From: JACJWR01 sp963752505
GTDB taxonomy: Bacteria > Actinomycetota > Actinomycetes > S36-B12 > UBA10799
Assembly: GCA_963752505.1 (NCBI GenBank)
Contig: CAVVYM010000001.1
Coordinates: 124,001-188,000, forward strand
Direction of reading: 5' to 3'
Length of the DNA: 64,000 nucleotides
Shown here: positions 33,181-42,294 of the stretch, one piece after another
Position numbering within the stretch: position 1 is the first letter of the stretch
How the letters are laid out: each line of letters starts with the position of its first letter
The notes under the pieces: generated by a model
What the model saw: only the letters and a program-made list of their open reading frames with translations
Database searches by the model: none
Told to the model about the DNA's origin: nothing
Position numbers and translations under genes: made by a program

Positions 33181-34391
33181 CCGTCCGAGGATGTCACAGA
33201 GGGAACTGCGGTCGGTGACGCGGATGTCGAGTTCGTGATGTTGGCAACGTAGCGGATGGTGACGGGGGCGCCGGGCGTCGCGCCAGCATCGACGACCACC
33301 GCCGAAGCCTCGAGGCCGACAGCCGCCGCGGCATCCTCACCGACATCGATCAGCGCGGGCTGGGCCACCACCACTTGGCTGGCCTCACGGACGTCACCCG
33401 GGCCGGCCCAGACGAAACTGAATCCGGCATCCACCAATTGAGCCCGCACCGCATCCATCTCAGCCTGCACCCCACCGGACTGTTCGACTCGCACCCGAAT
33501 CGGGGGCTCGTCCGGCTTCAGCACTGCGGTGGAGAACAAGTCGAGCGCTGTCTGCGTGGCCGCCGCCGGTGCCACCCACTCCAAGGGCAGCGCGCCATAT
33601 GCGCCGGGCCTGGTCGGGAGGTTCTGCGAGGCCCACTCTCCCTCCCGGAAGTCCTCTCCCGCGACCGCCAGGAAGTCCGCCAGTGAGGCCAGCGTGTTCG
33701 TGGATCGGCTCAGCGCCCCGAGGCTCGCCAGGATGGCCCGCATCTGATCTGGGTTCGACGGCAGTTGCGCCAGAACGGCCTCCCAGACTGCCTGGAAGCG
33801 GGCCAGCCGCTCGGACTCGGGTCGGTCAGGCGCAAGATAAAGGGCGTAGGACGCGGCCTGCGGCCCGTCGAGAGTGCGTTGGCCCAGCGGAATCACGTCG
33901 ACGATGGCACCCCAGCGATCCATGATTACCAGCGGTTCGGCGATGTCGAGCGTGATGCCGCCCACCGAGTCGACCAGGCCGGCGAACGCCAAGCGGTCCA
34001 GTACGAACGTATTGTCCACCTGGATTCCGGTTTGGGCGGCCACGAGAGGAGCCGCCTCGGAGATGGGCTTGAAGCCGGTGACGCCGAGGGTTTCATCGCG
34101 GCCCGCCACGAGATCCACGGCCAGGTTCTGCGGCAGATACAGCGAACTGCCCCGGTCGACCTGCGGTTCCAGTCCCATCAGCACGTTGTTGACGTTTGTC
34201 AAGCCGTCGTCGCGGACCTGCAGGAGCAGCGTCGGGTGGTCGGGCAGGCGCTGATCGGGCGGCGCAACTGGATCGACCAGCGGTTGGCCGGCGCCGGAGT
34301 TGCGAATCACTAGCGCCATGGCGGCAACCACGACCGCAAGCAGTACCAAAGCGATGACGCTGCGACGACGCGAGGGGTGACGTACCGACAT
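33177..34391 (-). CDS. LCP-like membrane protein with LytR_C domain, catalytic Arg not conserved
   Basis: 404 residues from the ATG at 34391. A basic head MSVRHPSRRRS is followed by one transmembrane helix (about 12-30). The extracellular domain resembles LytR-CpsA-Psr enzymes: HPTLLLQVRDDGLTNVNNVL, LYLPQNLAVDL, VDSVGGITLDIAEPL and LAPDRPESERLARFQAVWEA. A LytR C-terminal domain follows at about 300-380 (EPPIRVRVEQSGGVQAEMDA). LCP enzymes attach glycopolymers to peptidoglycan. The catalytic IPRD-type segment reads LPQN here, so the key Arg is replaced and the domain may be inactive. ATG overlaps the nadD stop by one base. The ending is Ser/Thr-rich. Confidence 0.82.
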   Translation of the reverse strand: MSVRHPSRRRSVIALVLLAVVVAAMALVIRNSGAGQPLVDPVAPPDQRLPDHPTLLLQVRDDGLTNVNNVLMGLEPQVDRGSSLYLPQNLAVDLVAGRDETLGVTGFKPISEAAPLVAAQTGIQVDNTFVLDRLAFAGLVDSVGGITLDIAEPLVIMDRWGAIVDVIPLGQRTLDGPQAASYALYLAPDRPESERLARFQAVWEAVLAQLPSNPDQMRAILASLGALSRSTNTLASLADFLAVAGEDFREGEWASQNLPTRPGAYGALPLEWVAPAAATQTALDLFSTAVLKPDEPPIRVRVEQSGGVQAEMDAVRAQLVDAGFSFVWAGPGDVREASQVVVAQPALIDVGEDAAAAVGLEASAVVVDAGATPGAPVTIRYVANITNSTSASPTAVPSVTSSDG

Positions 34392-34978
34392 CAGCGATAG
34401 AGCCCGTTCTTGACGATGTAGTGGGCAACCGCCGCCGGGACGAGGTAATCCAGCGTGAGCCCGGCCGCCGCACGCGCCCGGCACGCAGTGGACGAGATGT
34501 CCACCGCCGTCACATCGACCAGAGAGACCGCACCTGTCGGCAACCCAGGATCCGCCAACCTGTGACCGGGCCGTGTCACCCCGATGAGCTGGGCGAGATC
34601 GAGAATCCTGCGGTGGTCCTTCCAGGTCGCGAACGCGGCGAGGGCATCCGCGCCGGTGATGAAGAACACCTCGGCATCAGAGCCGTAGGCGACACGGAGA
34701 TCTGCCAACGTATCAACGGCGTAGGTGGGTCCAGGCCGTTCGATATCCACCCGGGACACCTGGAAGACGGGGTTGTCCACGGTGGCAAGCAGGGTCATGC
34801 GGTAGCGGTCCTCAGCACGCGAGACGTCGTGCGTCTTTTGCCACGGCTGCCCGGTTGGGACGAAGACGACTTCGTCCAGTTCGCACGACTCAGCGACCTG
34901 TGCGGCCGCGACCAGGTGGCCGTAGTGGATCGGATCAAACGTGCCGCCCATGACACCGATACGGCGCCCAGACGTCAC
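34391..34978 (-). CDS. nadD: Nicotinate-nucleotide adenylyltransferase
   Basis: 195 residues from the GTG at 34978. It forms NaAD from nicotinate mononucleotide and ATP. The motif GVMGGTFDPIHYGHLVAAAQ is the nucleotidyl-transferase signature, followed by FVPTGQPWQK, YAVDTLADLR, FFITGADAL and VDISSTACRARAAAG (the ISSTxIR-like motif). GGGAG lies five to six bases before GTG 34978, so I prefer it to the GTG at 34999. It sits between the 50-residue membrane protein and the LytR_C gene. Confidence 0.95.
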   Translation of the reverse strand: MTSGRRIGVMGGTFDPIHYGHLVAAAQVAESCELDEVVFVPTGQPWQKTHDVSRAEDRYRMTLLATVDNPVFQVSRVDIERPGPTYAVDTLADLRVAYGSDAEVFFITGADALAAFATWKDHRRILDLAQLIGVTRPGHRLADPGLPTGAVSLVDVTAVDISSTACRARAAAGLTLDYLVPAAVAHYIVKNGLYR

Positions 34979-35008
34979 GGCTGCTCCCGGTCGGACCACC
35001 GGGCGAGA

Positions 35009-35161
35009 TCAGCGGTAGACGTTGAAACGGGTGACGACGACGAGCAGGAGGAGCAGGACGACGAGCGCGAAAACCCCGTACACGATGGGGCTGGTCTGGC
35101 TCTGCTCGCCCGCCTCTGCGGCCGCCTCACTGGTCGCAAGGGCAATGGTGTGAATCGACAT
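35009..35161 (-). CDS. 50-residue single-pass membrane protein
   Basis: The product begins MSIHTIALATSEAAAEAGEQ, continues SQTSPIVYGVFALVVLLLLL and ends VVVTRFNVYR. It has a polar N-terminal head of about 25 residues, one transmembrane helix (about 27-43) and a short basic tail. It lies between proA (24 nt) and nadD (30 nt) on the same strand, in a tightly packed operon, with normal codon use and a hydrophobic core, which together support it as a real gene. I believe similar small membrane proteins occur at this position in other actinobacteria; function is unknown. Confidence 0.72.
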   Translation of the reverse strand: MSIHTIALATSEAAAEAGEQSQTSPIVYGVFALVVLLLLLVVVTRFNVYR

Positions 35162-35185
35162 GAGGACACAATAGCGCCACTGGCA

Positions 35186-36496
35186 TCAGTCTCGGGTGTG
35201 TCCGTCGCCGGTGACGACGAACGTCGTGCTGGTGAGCTCGGGAAGACCCATCGGTCCGCGGGCATGCAGCTTCTGGGTGGAGATCCCAATCTCCGCACCG
35301 AACCCGAACTCGCCGCCGTCGGTGAACCGCGTTGAGGCGTTGACCATGACGGCGGACGAATCGACGGCTGTCGTGAACCTGCGGATGGCGGGCGCCGACG
35401 ACGACAAAATCGCCTCCGTGTGCCCGCTGCTCCAACGACGGATGTGGGCGACGGCATCGTTGAGGTCGTCGACGATGCCGACGGCAAGATCCAACGAGTA
35501 GTACTCCTGAGCCCAGTCCTCGTCAGTGACCGGCTCGAACGGCACGTCGGCGGCCACCGCGTAGCCGCGGACACGCTCGTCGCCGTGGATGGTCACGCCA
35601 GCCGCGGCCAACGCCGCCATGACTGCGGGCATGAACTCATCGGCGGCATCGGCGTGGACCAGGAGGGTCTCGGCGGCGTTGCAGACGCTCACTCGTTGCG
35701 TCTTGCTGTTGAGGACAACGGCGACCGCCTGCTCGATGTCGACTTCGGCGTCGACGTACACGTGGCAGTTGCCGACACCGGTTTCGATCACTGGAACCTG
35801 GGAGTTCTCGACCACTGAGGTGATCAGCCCCGCCCCACCGCGCGGGATGATCACGTCGACCAAACCCCGGGCTTGCATGAGGTGCACGACCGAATCGTGC
35901 GTATCGCCCGGGACCCCGATGATGGCGTCGACCGGAACCTCCGTGGCAGCCAATGCCGATCGCATCAACTCAATCAGCACCGCGTTGGTGCTTCGCGCCG
36001 AACTAGAGCCGCGCAGCAGGGCGGCGTTGCCGCTTTTCAGACACAATCCTGCGGCGTCAACCGTCACGTTCGGCCGGGCCTCGTAGATCATTGCGACGAC
36101 CCCGAGCGGCACCCTGACCTGCGCCACGTCCAGCCCGTTGGGCAGGCGGTAGCCGCGCACGACGTCGCCCACCGGATCGTCCAGAGCGGCAACGTCGCGC
36201 AGAGCCTGCGCGATCGCAGCGATCCGATCCGGAGTGAGGGTGAGGCGGTCGATGAGGGCCTCCGAGGTGCCGTTGCCCCGGGCGCGCTCGATGTCCGACC
36301 GATTCGCCGATACGATCTCGTCGGTCGCGGCCTCAAGGGCATCGGCGACGGCCAGCAACGCTGCGTCCTTGCTGGCCCGGGTGAGGGTCGCGAGCACTGC
36401 TGCGGCGTCCCGGGCGCGTTGGGCGGCCGAGCGCACCTGGTCGCGGATGTCTGCAGCAAGCACCTGCGCCTCGGCCCGGTCGGAATTCACAGTCAT
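35186..36496 (-). CDS. proA: Gamma-glutamyl phosphate reductase (glutamate-5-semialdehyde dehydrogenase)
   Basis: 436 residues from the ATG at 36496. It reduces gamma-glutamyl phosphate to glutamate semialdehyde with NADPH, the second step of proline synthesis. Marks are RVPLGVVAMIYEARPNVTVD, LCLKSGNAALLRGSS, VDVIIPRGGAGLI, the active-site region TQRVSVCNAAETLLVHADAA (catalytic Cys) and FTDGGEFGFGAEIGISTQKL near the C-terminus. The open frame continues to 37081 inside proB, but that part is an antisense-like overlap. It follows proB by 10 nt, so both are one unit. Confidence 0.96.
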   Translation of the reverse strand: MTVNSDRAEAQVLAADIRDQVRSAAQRARDAAAVLATLTRASKDAALLAVADALEAATDEIVSANRSDIERARGNGTSEALIDRLTLTPDRIAAIAQALRDVAALDDPVGDVVRGYRLPNGLDVAQVRVPLGVVAMIYEARPNVTVDAAGLCLKSGNAALLRGSSSARSTNAVLIELMRSALAATEVPVDAIIGVPGDTHDSVVHLMQARGLVDVIIPRGGAGLITSVVENSQVPVIETGVGNCHVYVDAEVDIEQAVAVVLNSKTQRVSVCNAAETLLVHADAADEFMPAVMAALAAAGVTIHGDERVRGYAVAADVPFEPVTDEDWAQEYYSLDLAVGIVDDLNDAVAHIRRWSSGHTEAILSSSAPAIRRFTTAVDSSAVMVNASTRFTDGGEFGFGAEIGISTQKLHARGPMGLPELTSTTFVVTGDGHTRD

Positions 36497-36506
36497 GGGT
36501 ACCAGC

Positions 36507-37616
36507 CTAGGTTGTGAGGACCACGAGGTCGTCGGCGTGGACCACCTCGCGTTCGAACGACGGCCCGAGTTCGGCTGCGAGGTCGCGCGTCGACCGACCG
36601 AGCATGGCCGGCAGGTCGGACGCGTCGTAAGCCGAGAGCCCGCGCGCCACGACGGTGCCGGATGGATCGAGCAGGTCGACGGGGCGGCCTGCGGTGAAGT
36701 CCCCGCGTACCTCGACGATGCCGGCCGGCAGCAACGACTTCCTGCGTTGCACCACAGCAGCGACCGCACCCTGGTCCAGGACGAGCGCACCCTCGCCTCG
36801 GGTCGCGTGGGCCAACCAGAGATACCGCGCCGACAGCGGACGGGGGGCCGGGTCGAACAGCGTTCCGACATCGTCGCCGCGCAGCGCCTCACGAGCGCGC
36901 ACCGCGCTTGTGAGGACGACCGGGACTCCCCCCGATGTTGCGATGATGGCGGCGTTGACCTTGGTGGACATGCCCCCGCTGCCCACAGCGCTGCCGGAGC
37001 CGCCGATGTCGAGGCCGGCCAGGTCGGCCGGGCCTGTGACCCGGGCGATGGGGCGACTGCCCGGCGCCTGCGGATGGCCATCGTAGAGGGCGTCGATGTC
37101 CGAGAGCAGCACCACGGCGTCGGCTTTGATCAGGTGCGCCACCAGGGCGGCCAATCGGTCGTTGTCGCCGTGGCGGTGAGTGGCCACCGTGTCGTTCTCG
37201 TTGACGATCGGCACAACGTCGAACGAAAGCAGGCACTCGAGGGTGTGGCGGGCGTTGGAGTAGTGAGCCCTGCGCGTGAGGTCGGCGCTCGTCAGGAGCA
37301 CCTGACCCACCGTGACATCGTGCCCGCGGAATCTGTCGGTGTAGTGCGCCAGCAACAGCCCCTGCCCCACGCTGGCCGCCGCCTGCTGGGTAGCCAGTGC
37401 TTTCGGCCGACCAGGCAGGCCCAAGGGACCGATTCCGGCTGCCACCGCCCCACTGGTGACAAGCACCACCTGCTTGCCGGCGCCGACGTGCTCGGCGAGG
37501 GCGTCGACCAGGGCGTAGAGCCGATTCAGGTCCAGCACGCCGTCAGGGGTGGTGAGCGACGACGATCCCACCTTCACCACGATCCGCTGGGCCTCAACGA
37601 TGGACCGTCGGCTCAC
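36507..37616 (-). CDS. proB: Glutamate 5-kinase
   Basis: 369 residues. It phosphorylates glutamate, the first and usually feedback-controlled step of proline synthesis. The kinase domain has RIVVKVGSSSLTTPDG, VLVTSGAVAAGIGPLG, FDVVPIVNENDTVAT and GSGGMSTKVNAAIIATSGGV. A C-terminal PUA domain follows at about 275-360 (GALVLDQGAVAAVVQRRKSL, LSAYDASDLPAMLGRST). The GTG start (37616) overlaps the obg stop as GTGA. Confidence 0.96.
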   Translation of the reverse strand: MSRRSIVEAQRIVVKVGSSSLTTPDGVLDLNRLYALVDALAEHVGAGKQVVLVTSGAVAAGIGPLGLPGRPKALATQQAAASVGQGLLLAHYTDRFRGHDVTVGQVLLTSADLTRRAHYSNARHTLECLLSFDVVPIVNENDTVATHRHGDNDRLAALVAHLIKADAVVLLSDIDALYDGHPQAPGSRPIARVTGPADLAGLDIGGSGSAVGSGGMSTKVNAAIIATSGGVPVVLTSAVRAREALRGDDVGTLFDPAPRPLSARYLWLAHATRGEGALVLDQGAVAAVVQRRKSLLPAGIVEVRGDFTAGRPVDLLDPSGTVVARGLSAYDASDLPAMLGRSTRDLAAELGPSFEREVVHADDLVVLTT

Positions 37617-38953
37617 AGGTCGTCCTCATCGAGCTCGTCGTCGTCATCGGCGGTGCTGGGCACCCAGTCGAACACCACGGAGTTGTCCACCGGGCCGATC
37701 AGCACATCGCACCCCGGCTGAGCACCCAAGCGCTTCAGTTCGTCCTCCACCCCCAAGCGGGCGAGACGCTCAGCGAGGTAGGCCGATGCCTCCTCGTTGC
37801 TGAAGTCCGTTTGGCGCACCCAGCGGGTCGGACGCTCGCCGAGCACCCGAAAGGCGCCGTTGGCCAACGCGGTCACCGTGAATCCGGCATCGTCGACGCT
37901 CTGAGGGCGCACCACCACGCGCGGTCGGATGGCTTGGGATTCGTCTGCTGCGCTGCGGGCTTGGCCCACCACTCGGGCAAGGGCGAAGGTCCAGCTGCGC
38001 AGACCCTCGTGGCTGACAGCCGACACCTCGTGGACGTCGAACCCGCGTGCGAGCAGATCCGGCTTCACCATGTCGGCCAGCTCACGCGCTTCCGGGACGT
38101 CGATCTTGTTGAGCACCACCATGCGCGGAGTCTCCTCAAGGACCCCGTAGGCGGCTAGTTCCGCTTCGATCACGTCGAGGTCGCTCGCCGGGTCGCGGCC
38201 TGGCTCCAGCGTCGCACAGTCGAGCACGTGCACCAGCAGCGAGCACCGCTCGACGTGCCGCAAGAACTCCAGGCCAAGCCCCTTGCCCTCGCTCGCACCC
38301 GGGATCAGACCGGGCACGTCAGCGACGGTGAACGTGACGTCTCCGGCTGTGACCACGCCAAGTTGGGGGGTCAGGGTGGTGAAGGGGTAGTCGGCCACCT
38401 TGGGTTTCGCCGCACTCACCACGGAGACCAGTGATGACTTTCCTGCGCTCGGGAAGCCGATGAGACCGACGTCGGCGAGCGTCTTCAGTTCCAGCGCCAG
38501 TGTGGTCTCGTCGCCGGGCTCGCCTAGCAGCGCGAAGCCGGGTGCCTTGCGCCGGCGGTTCGCAAGCGATGCGTTCCCCAGTCCTCCGCGACCACCGCGG
38601 GCGGCGACGAATCGTTGCCCGGGTTCGGAGAGGTCGGCGAGGACTTCACCGGATTCACGCATCACGACCGTGCCGAGGGGCACCGGAATCACCACGTCGT
38701 CGGCTGTGGCCCCGTGGCGGTTGCCCCCCTGACCCACGCCGCCGTTCTCGGCGCGGCGGTGTGGGTGGAAACCGATATCGATCAAACTCGCGGTGTGGCT
38801 ATCCGCCTCCAGCACGATGTCGCCACCGCGCCCGCCATCGCCCCCATCGGGACCGCCAAGCGGTTTGAACTTCTCACGGTGCACCGAGGCGCACCCGTTT
38901 CCTCCGTCACCGGCACGGGCTCGCAGCAACGCGCGGTCAACAAAGGTGGCCAT
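37613..38953 (-). CDS. obg: GTPase Obg/CgtA
   Basis: 446 residues. Essential GTPase of late 50S assembly and stress signalling. The Gly-rich Obg fold lies at 1-158 (RARAGDGGNGCASVHREKF, GGDGGRGGDIVLEAD). The GTPase domain has G1 IGFPSAGKSSL, switch region DYPFTTLTPQLGVV, G3 ADVPGLIPGASEGKGLG and G4 NKID. The OCT-like C-terminal domain runs to an acidic tail (STADDDDELDEDDL). Start is ATG; it lies 41 nt behind rpmA, the standard rplU-rpmA-obg order. Confidence 0.97.
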   Translation of the reverse strand: MATFVDRALLRARAGDGGNGCASVHREKFKPLGGPDGGDGGRGGDIVLEADSHTASLIDIGFHPHRRAENGGVGQGGNRHGATADDVVIPVPLGTVVMRESGEVLADLSEPGQRFVAARGGRGGLGNASLANRRRKAPGFALLGEPGDETTLALELKTLADVGLIGFPSAGKSSLVSVVSAAKPKVADYPFTTLTPQLGVVTAGDVTFTVADVPGLIPGASEGKGLGLEFLRHVERCSLLVHVLDCATLEPGRDPASDLDVIEAELAAYGVLEETPRMVVLNKIDVPEARELADMVKPDLLARGFDVHEVSAVSHEGLRSWTFALARVVGQARSAADESQAIRPRVVVRPQSVDDAGFTVTALANGAFRVLGERPTRWVRQTDFSNEEASAYLAERLARLGVEDELKRLGAQPGCDVLIGPVDNSVVFDWVPSTADDDDELDEDDL

Positions 38954-38994
38954 GAGGGACCTCTAACTGCGGGCGCCAGCGGCGCGCAAAGACA

Positions 38995-39246
38995 CTAGGA
39001 GGCGATGATGTTGACGACTCGACGACCCTTGCTGGTGCCGAAGTCGACGGTGCCTGCGGTGAGCGCGAAGAGAGTGTCATCGCCACCGCGGCCGACGTTG
39101 TCGCCCGGGTGGAAGTGAGTGCCGCGCTGACGCAGGATGATCTCGCCGGCGTTGACGAACTGACCACCGAACCGCTTCACGCCGAGGCGTTGCGCGTTCG
39201 AGTCGCGACCGTTGCGCGTGCTAGACGCGCCCTTCTTGTGAGCCAT
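38995..39246 (-). CDS. rpmA: 50S ribosomal protein L27 (bL27)
   Basis: 83 residues, MAHKKGASSTRNGRDSNAQR at the N-terminus, then RLGVKRFGGQFVNAGEIILR and GTHFHPGDNVGRGGDDTLFA, all invariant L27 segments. L27 reaches the peptidyl-transferase centre with its N-terminal tail. The start is three bases after the rplU stop. Confidence 0.97.
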   Translation of the reverse strand: MAHKKGASSTRNGRDSNAQRLGVKRFGGQFVNAGEIILRQRGTHFHPGDNVGRGGDDTLFALTAGTVDFGTSKGRRVVNIIAS

Positions 39247-39249
39247 GGT

Positions 39250-39564
39250 TCAGTTCCCCGATCCGATAGCGGTGACCTTCACCGTCGTCAGGTCCTGGCG
39301 ATGGCCCTGACGTCGACGGTAGCCGGTCTTGTTCTTGTAGCGAAGAATCTTGATCTTCGTGCCACGCGTGTGCTCGACGATTTCCGCCGTCGCAGTGGCG
39401 CCCGCGAGGGCGTCCGCATCGTGGGTGATGGTCTCGCCGTCGACGAGGAGCAGTACCGGCAGCGAGATGGTGCTGCCGGGCTCTCCTGGGACTCGATCCA
39501 CAGAGATAACGTCGCCGACAGTTACTTTCTCCTGGCGGCCTCCGGCGCGGACGATCGCAAACAC
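39250..39564 (-). CDS. rplU: 50S ribosomal protein L21 (bL21)
   Basis: 104 residues from the GTG at 39564. VFAIVRAGGRQEKVTVGDVI opens the protein, and the C-terminal basic part IKILRYKNKTGYRRRQGHRQ is the L21 signature that contacts 23S rRNA. AAGGAG lies about eight bases before GTG 39564; an ATG at 39591 is open in frame but gives a non-family extension. It heads the rplU-rpmA-obg-proBA operon. The 168-nt leader back to rne shows no clear structure. Confidence 0.96.
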   Translation of the reverse strand: MFAIVRAGGRQEKVTVGDVISVDRVPGEPGSTISLPVLLLVDGETITHDADALAGATATAEIVEHTRGTKIKILRYKNKTGYRRRQGHRQDLTTVKVTAIGSGN

Positions 39565-39732
39565 CGCACACTCCTTGCAGTCGTGGTTCATTGAAAAGTC
39601 GTTGTTCCTGTGTTGCGTGGCTTGCTGCGAAGTCGCGGCCTGCGAATCGCGTCACCAAGCGGAAACGATTCGGGACCCAACGAGATGTTCGCGCTGCACT
39701 GTCACGACAGGCAGCATCGCACGCACTAGCGC

Positions 39733-42294
39733 CTACTCTACGCCATCGTCGTCGGCTGGCTCGGTCGGGGCGGCCTCAACCGCCTCGACCACCCTGACCA
39801 CCTCGGCGGCGAGTTCGTCGGCCACCTCTGCAGTCGCGTCCTCCGCAGTCGCGTCCTCCGCAGTCGCGTCCTCCGCGTCGGCAGCAGCGTCGTCTTCGTC
39901 GCTGTGCGTCGTGTTCGTGGGGGCGCCTGGGATGGGACCGGTGACCTTGGACCGCCGGGCTCGTGGTGGCGCACCTTCTCCGTGCTGGCCGACCGGCTCG
40001 GTCTGCACCTTGACCCCGCGGCCGTGGCAGTGCTCACAGGCGGAGGAGAACGTCTCCAAGAGGCCCTGGCCGATGCGCTTGCGGGTCATCTGCACGAGCC
40101 CCAGCGAAGTGACTTCTGCCACCTGGTGCTTGGTCCGGTCGCGGCTCAGGCACTCGACGAGGCGTCGCAGAACCAACTCGCGGTTGCTTTCGAGCACCAT
40201 GTCGATGAAGTCGACGACGATGATTCCGCCGATGTCGCGCAGCCGCAGTTGCCGCACGATCTCCTCAGCGGCTTCCAGGTTGTTGCGGGTGACGGTCTCC
40301 TCAAGGTTGCCGCCCTTGCCGGTGAACTTTCCGGTGTTCACGTCGATCACGGTCATGGCCTCGGTGCGATCGATCACCAGCGAACCACCCGAAGGCAGCC
40401 ACACCTTCCGATCAAGCGCCTTGGCGATTTGCTCGTCGATGCGGTTGGCCGCGAACACGTCCTCCCGCTGGGTCCACTTGGTGACCCGGCCGGCCAGATC
40501 CGGTGCCACCGCACCGATGTAGTCGTGCACTGCGTCGAAGGCTCGATCGCCGCTGACGACCATGCTCGCGAAGTCCTCGTTGAAGATGTCACGGGCCACC
40601 TTCAGCGTCAGATCCGGCTCTGAACGCAGCAGGCTCGGTGCAGAGCCCGTGCCGGACTTCTCCTTGATCCGCTCCCACTCGGCGGCCAACCGCTCCACGT
40701 CTTGGCGCAGGTGGGCTTCGGAGGCACCTTCAGCCGCCGTGCGCACGATGACCCCGGCATCTTCTGGCACCACGGAGCGCAGGATCTTCTTCAGCCGCGA
40801 CCGTTCACGGTCGGGCAGCTTCCTGCTGATCCCGGTCATGCCCCCCTCCGGGACGTAGACCAGGAAGCGGCCGGGCAACGAGATTTGGCTGGTGAGTCGG
40901 GCACCCTTGTGGCCGACGGGATCCTTGGTCGCCTGCACGAGCACCGTGTCACCGGACTTGAGGGCGAGTTCGATTCGCTTGGGTTGCCCTTCCAACCCGG
41001 CCGCGTCCCAATTCACCTCACCGGCATAGAGGACTGCATTCCGACCCCGGCCGATGTCGACGAACGCCGCCTCCATGCTGGGCAGCACGTTCTGGACTCT
41101 GCCCAGGTAGACGTTTCCGATCAGCGACGACGTCGCCTCTGATGCGACGTAGTGCTCAACGAGAACGTCATCCTCAAGCACGCCGATCTGCGTGAGCCCG
41201 CCACGCTGGCGCACGATCATGGCCCGCTCCACCGATTCCCGGCGCGCGAGGAACTCCGCTTCGGTGAGGATCGGTGCCCGCATTCCGCGCGTGGCCCGGC
41301 CCTCCCGTCGACGCTGTTTCTTGGCCTCCAACCGGGTCGAGCCCTTGACTGCCGTCACTTCATCGTTGCGTTCGCTCGACGAGTCCTTGCCGCCCGAATC
41401 CTGCTGCTTGTCGCCGCCACCCCCGCCTTTGCGCCGGCGCCGACGGCGTCGACGTGAGCCGCCGTCGTCTGACTCGGCCGCACCCTCGCCCTCGGCGGAG
41501 TCGGACGACGAGTCGTTGACCGCCGTGGCGTCGGCTTTGCCGGCGTCGTCTGCTGACTGCTTGGAGGATGCCTCCGTGGCATCGGAGTCACCGGCCTCAC
41601 CGGCGCGAACCTCGGCTTCTGACTTCTTGGCGCCGTCGCCCTGCTGGTCATCGGAGTCAGCCGATTCGTCCGGCTTGGCAGCGGCGTCGGAGCGGCGCCC
41701 CCGCCCCCTGCCGCCGCGCCGACGCCGCCGCCGGGCATTCCCGGATCGGGCCTCGGCGGTTTCTTTCTCGTCGGTTGAGTCCTGTGTTTCCGTGGCTTCC
41801 TCAACGGCTGGGGTTTCCGCGGCTTCGGAGTCCCCCTCCGTCTCCTTGGCTTCGGGGTGTTCCTCGTCCCCGGGCTCACGGTCCGACCCGGCGAGCACCT
41901 CAGGGGCCTTGAAGATGGCCGCAACCATGGCGGTCGACGGACGCAGCACGATTTCCGAGGTGGCGCTCACCGCAGCCTCGGCGGCTGAGAAGACTGCTGC
42001 TGCGGGCGGCGGACCGGCCGGTCGGCTGGCCGCCCGTCGATGACCGCGCTTCTTCTTCGCCTCAGGATCGGGTTTGACGTCGGCTGAGTCCTCTGACGCC
42101 GAGCCGGACCCCGGCTCGGGTTCAACGTCGGGTTCTGGCTCCTGCTCGACCTCGAGCGCGGCTGGCACCCCAGAGTCCGCCTCGAACTCAGCCGCCTCGG
42201 ACTCAGCCGCCTCGCCGGCACCCTGCGACTCCGGGTCGACAGCAGGCTGGGTGGCCTCAGTCTCAGGTTCGACACCTGGTAGTTCTTCGTTCAT
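39733..42294 (-). CDS. rne: Ribonuclease E/G family protein, actinobacterial form with long N-terminal extension
   Basis: 853 residues. The first 360 or so are low-complexity, Glu/Asp/Ala-rich with Arg-rich patches (RRRRRGGRGRGRR, RRRRRRRRKGGGG), probably disordered RNA- or protein-binding. The catalytic core follows: S1-like domain (VEHYVASEATSSLIGNVYLG), the 5'-sensor/nuclease part with VIDVNTGKFTGKGGNLEETV and IIVVDFIDM, whose Asp residues bind Mg, and the zinc-link ACEHCHGRG. The C-terminus has a short ATAED repeat (four copies) and an acidic tail. Functions are mRNA decay and rRNA processing. It sits between rplU and the TIGR03936 gene. Confidence 0.94.
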   Translation of the reverse strand: MNEELPGVEPETEATQPAVDPESQGAGEAAESEAAEFEADSGVPAALEVEQEPEPDVEPEPGSGSASEDSADVKPDPEAKKKRGHRRAASRPAGPPPAAAVFSAAEAAVSATSEIVLRPSTAMVAAIFKAPEVLAGSDREPGDEEHPEAKETEGDSEAAETPAVEEATETQDSTDEKETAEARSGNARRRRRRGGRGRGRRSDAAAKPDESADSDDQQGDGAKKSEAEVRAGEAGDSDATEASSKQSADDAGKADATAVNDSSSDSAEGEGAAESDDGGSRRRRRRRRKGGGGGDKQQDSGGKDSSSERNDEVTAVKGSTRLEAKKQRRREGRATRGMRAPILTEAEFLARRESVERAMIVRQRGGLTQIGVLEDDVLVEHYVASEATSSLIGNVYLGRVQNVLPSMEAAFVDIGRGRNAVLYAGEVNWDAAGLEGQPKRIELALKSGDTVLVQATKDPVGHKGARLTSQISLPGRFLVYVPEGGMTGISRKLPDRERSRLKKILRSVVPEDAGVIVRTAAEGASEAHLRQDVERLAAEWERIKEKSGTGSAPSLLRSEPDLTLKVARDIFNEDFASMVVSGDRAFDAVHDYIGAVAPDLAGRVTKWTQREDVFAANRIDEQIAKALDRKVWLPSGGSLVIDRTEAMTVIDVNTGKFTGKGGNLEETVTRNNLEAAEEIVRQLRLRDIGGIIVVDFIDMVLESNRELVLRRLVECLSRDRTKHQVAEVTSLGLVQMTRKRIGQGLLETFSSACEHCHGRGVKVQTEPVGQHGEGAPPRARRSKVTGPIPGAPTNTTHSDEDDAAADAEDATAEDATAEDATAEVADELAAEVVRVVEAVEAAPTEPADDDGVE

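Noticed and set aside
35186..37081. proA extended upstream to 631 residues
   Set aside because: The extension overlaps proB in another frame; ProA family sequence begins at the ATG at 36496.
39565..39732. Riboswitch or L21 leader structure upstream of rplU
   Set aside because: I could not find a convincing conserved stem or a known motif.
40374..41924. Arg/Pro/Ser-rich open frames on both strands within rne
   Set aside because: Their composition is that of shadow frames of a GC-rich low-complexity gene.
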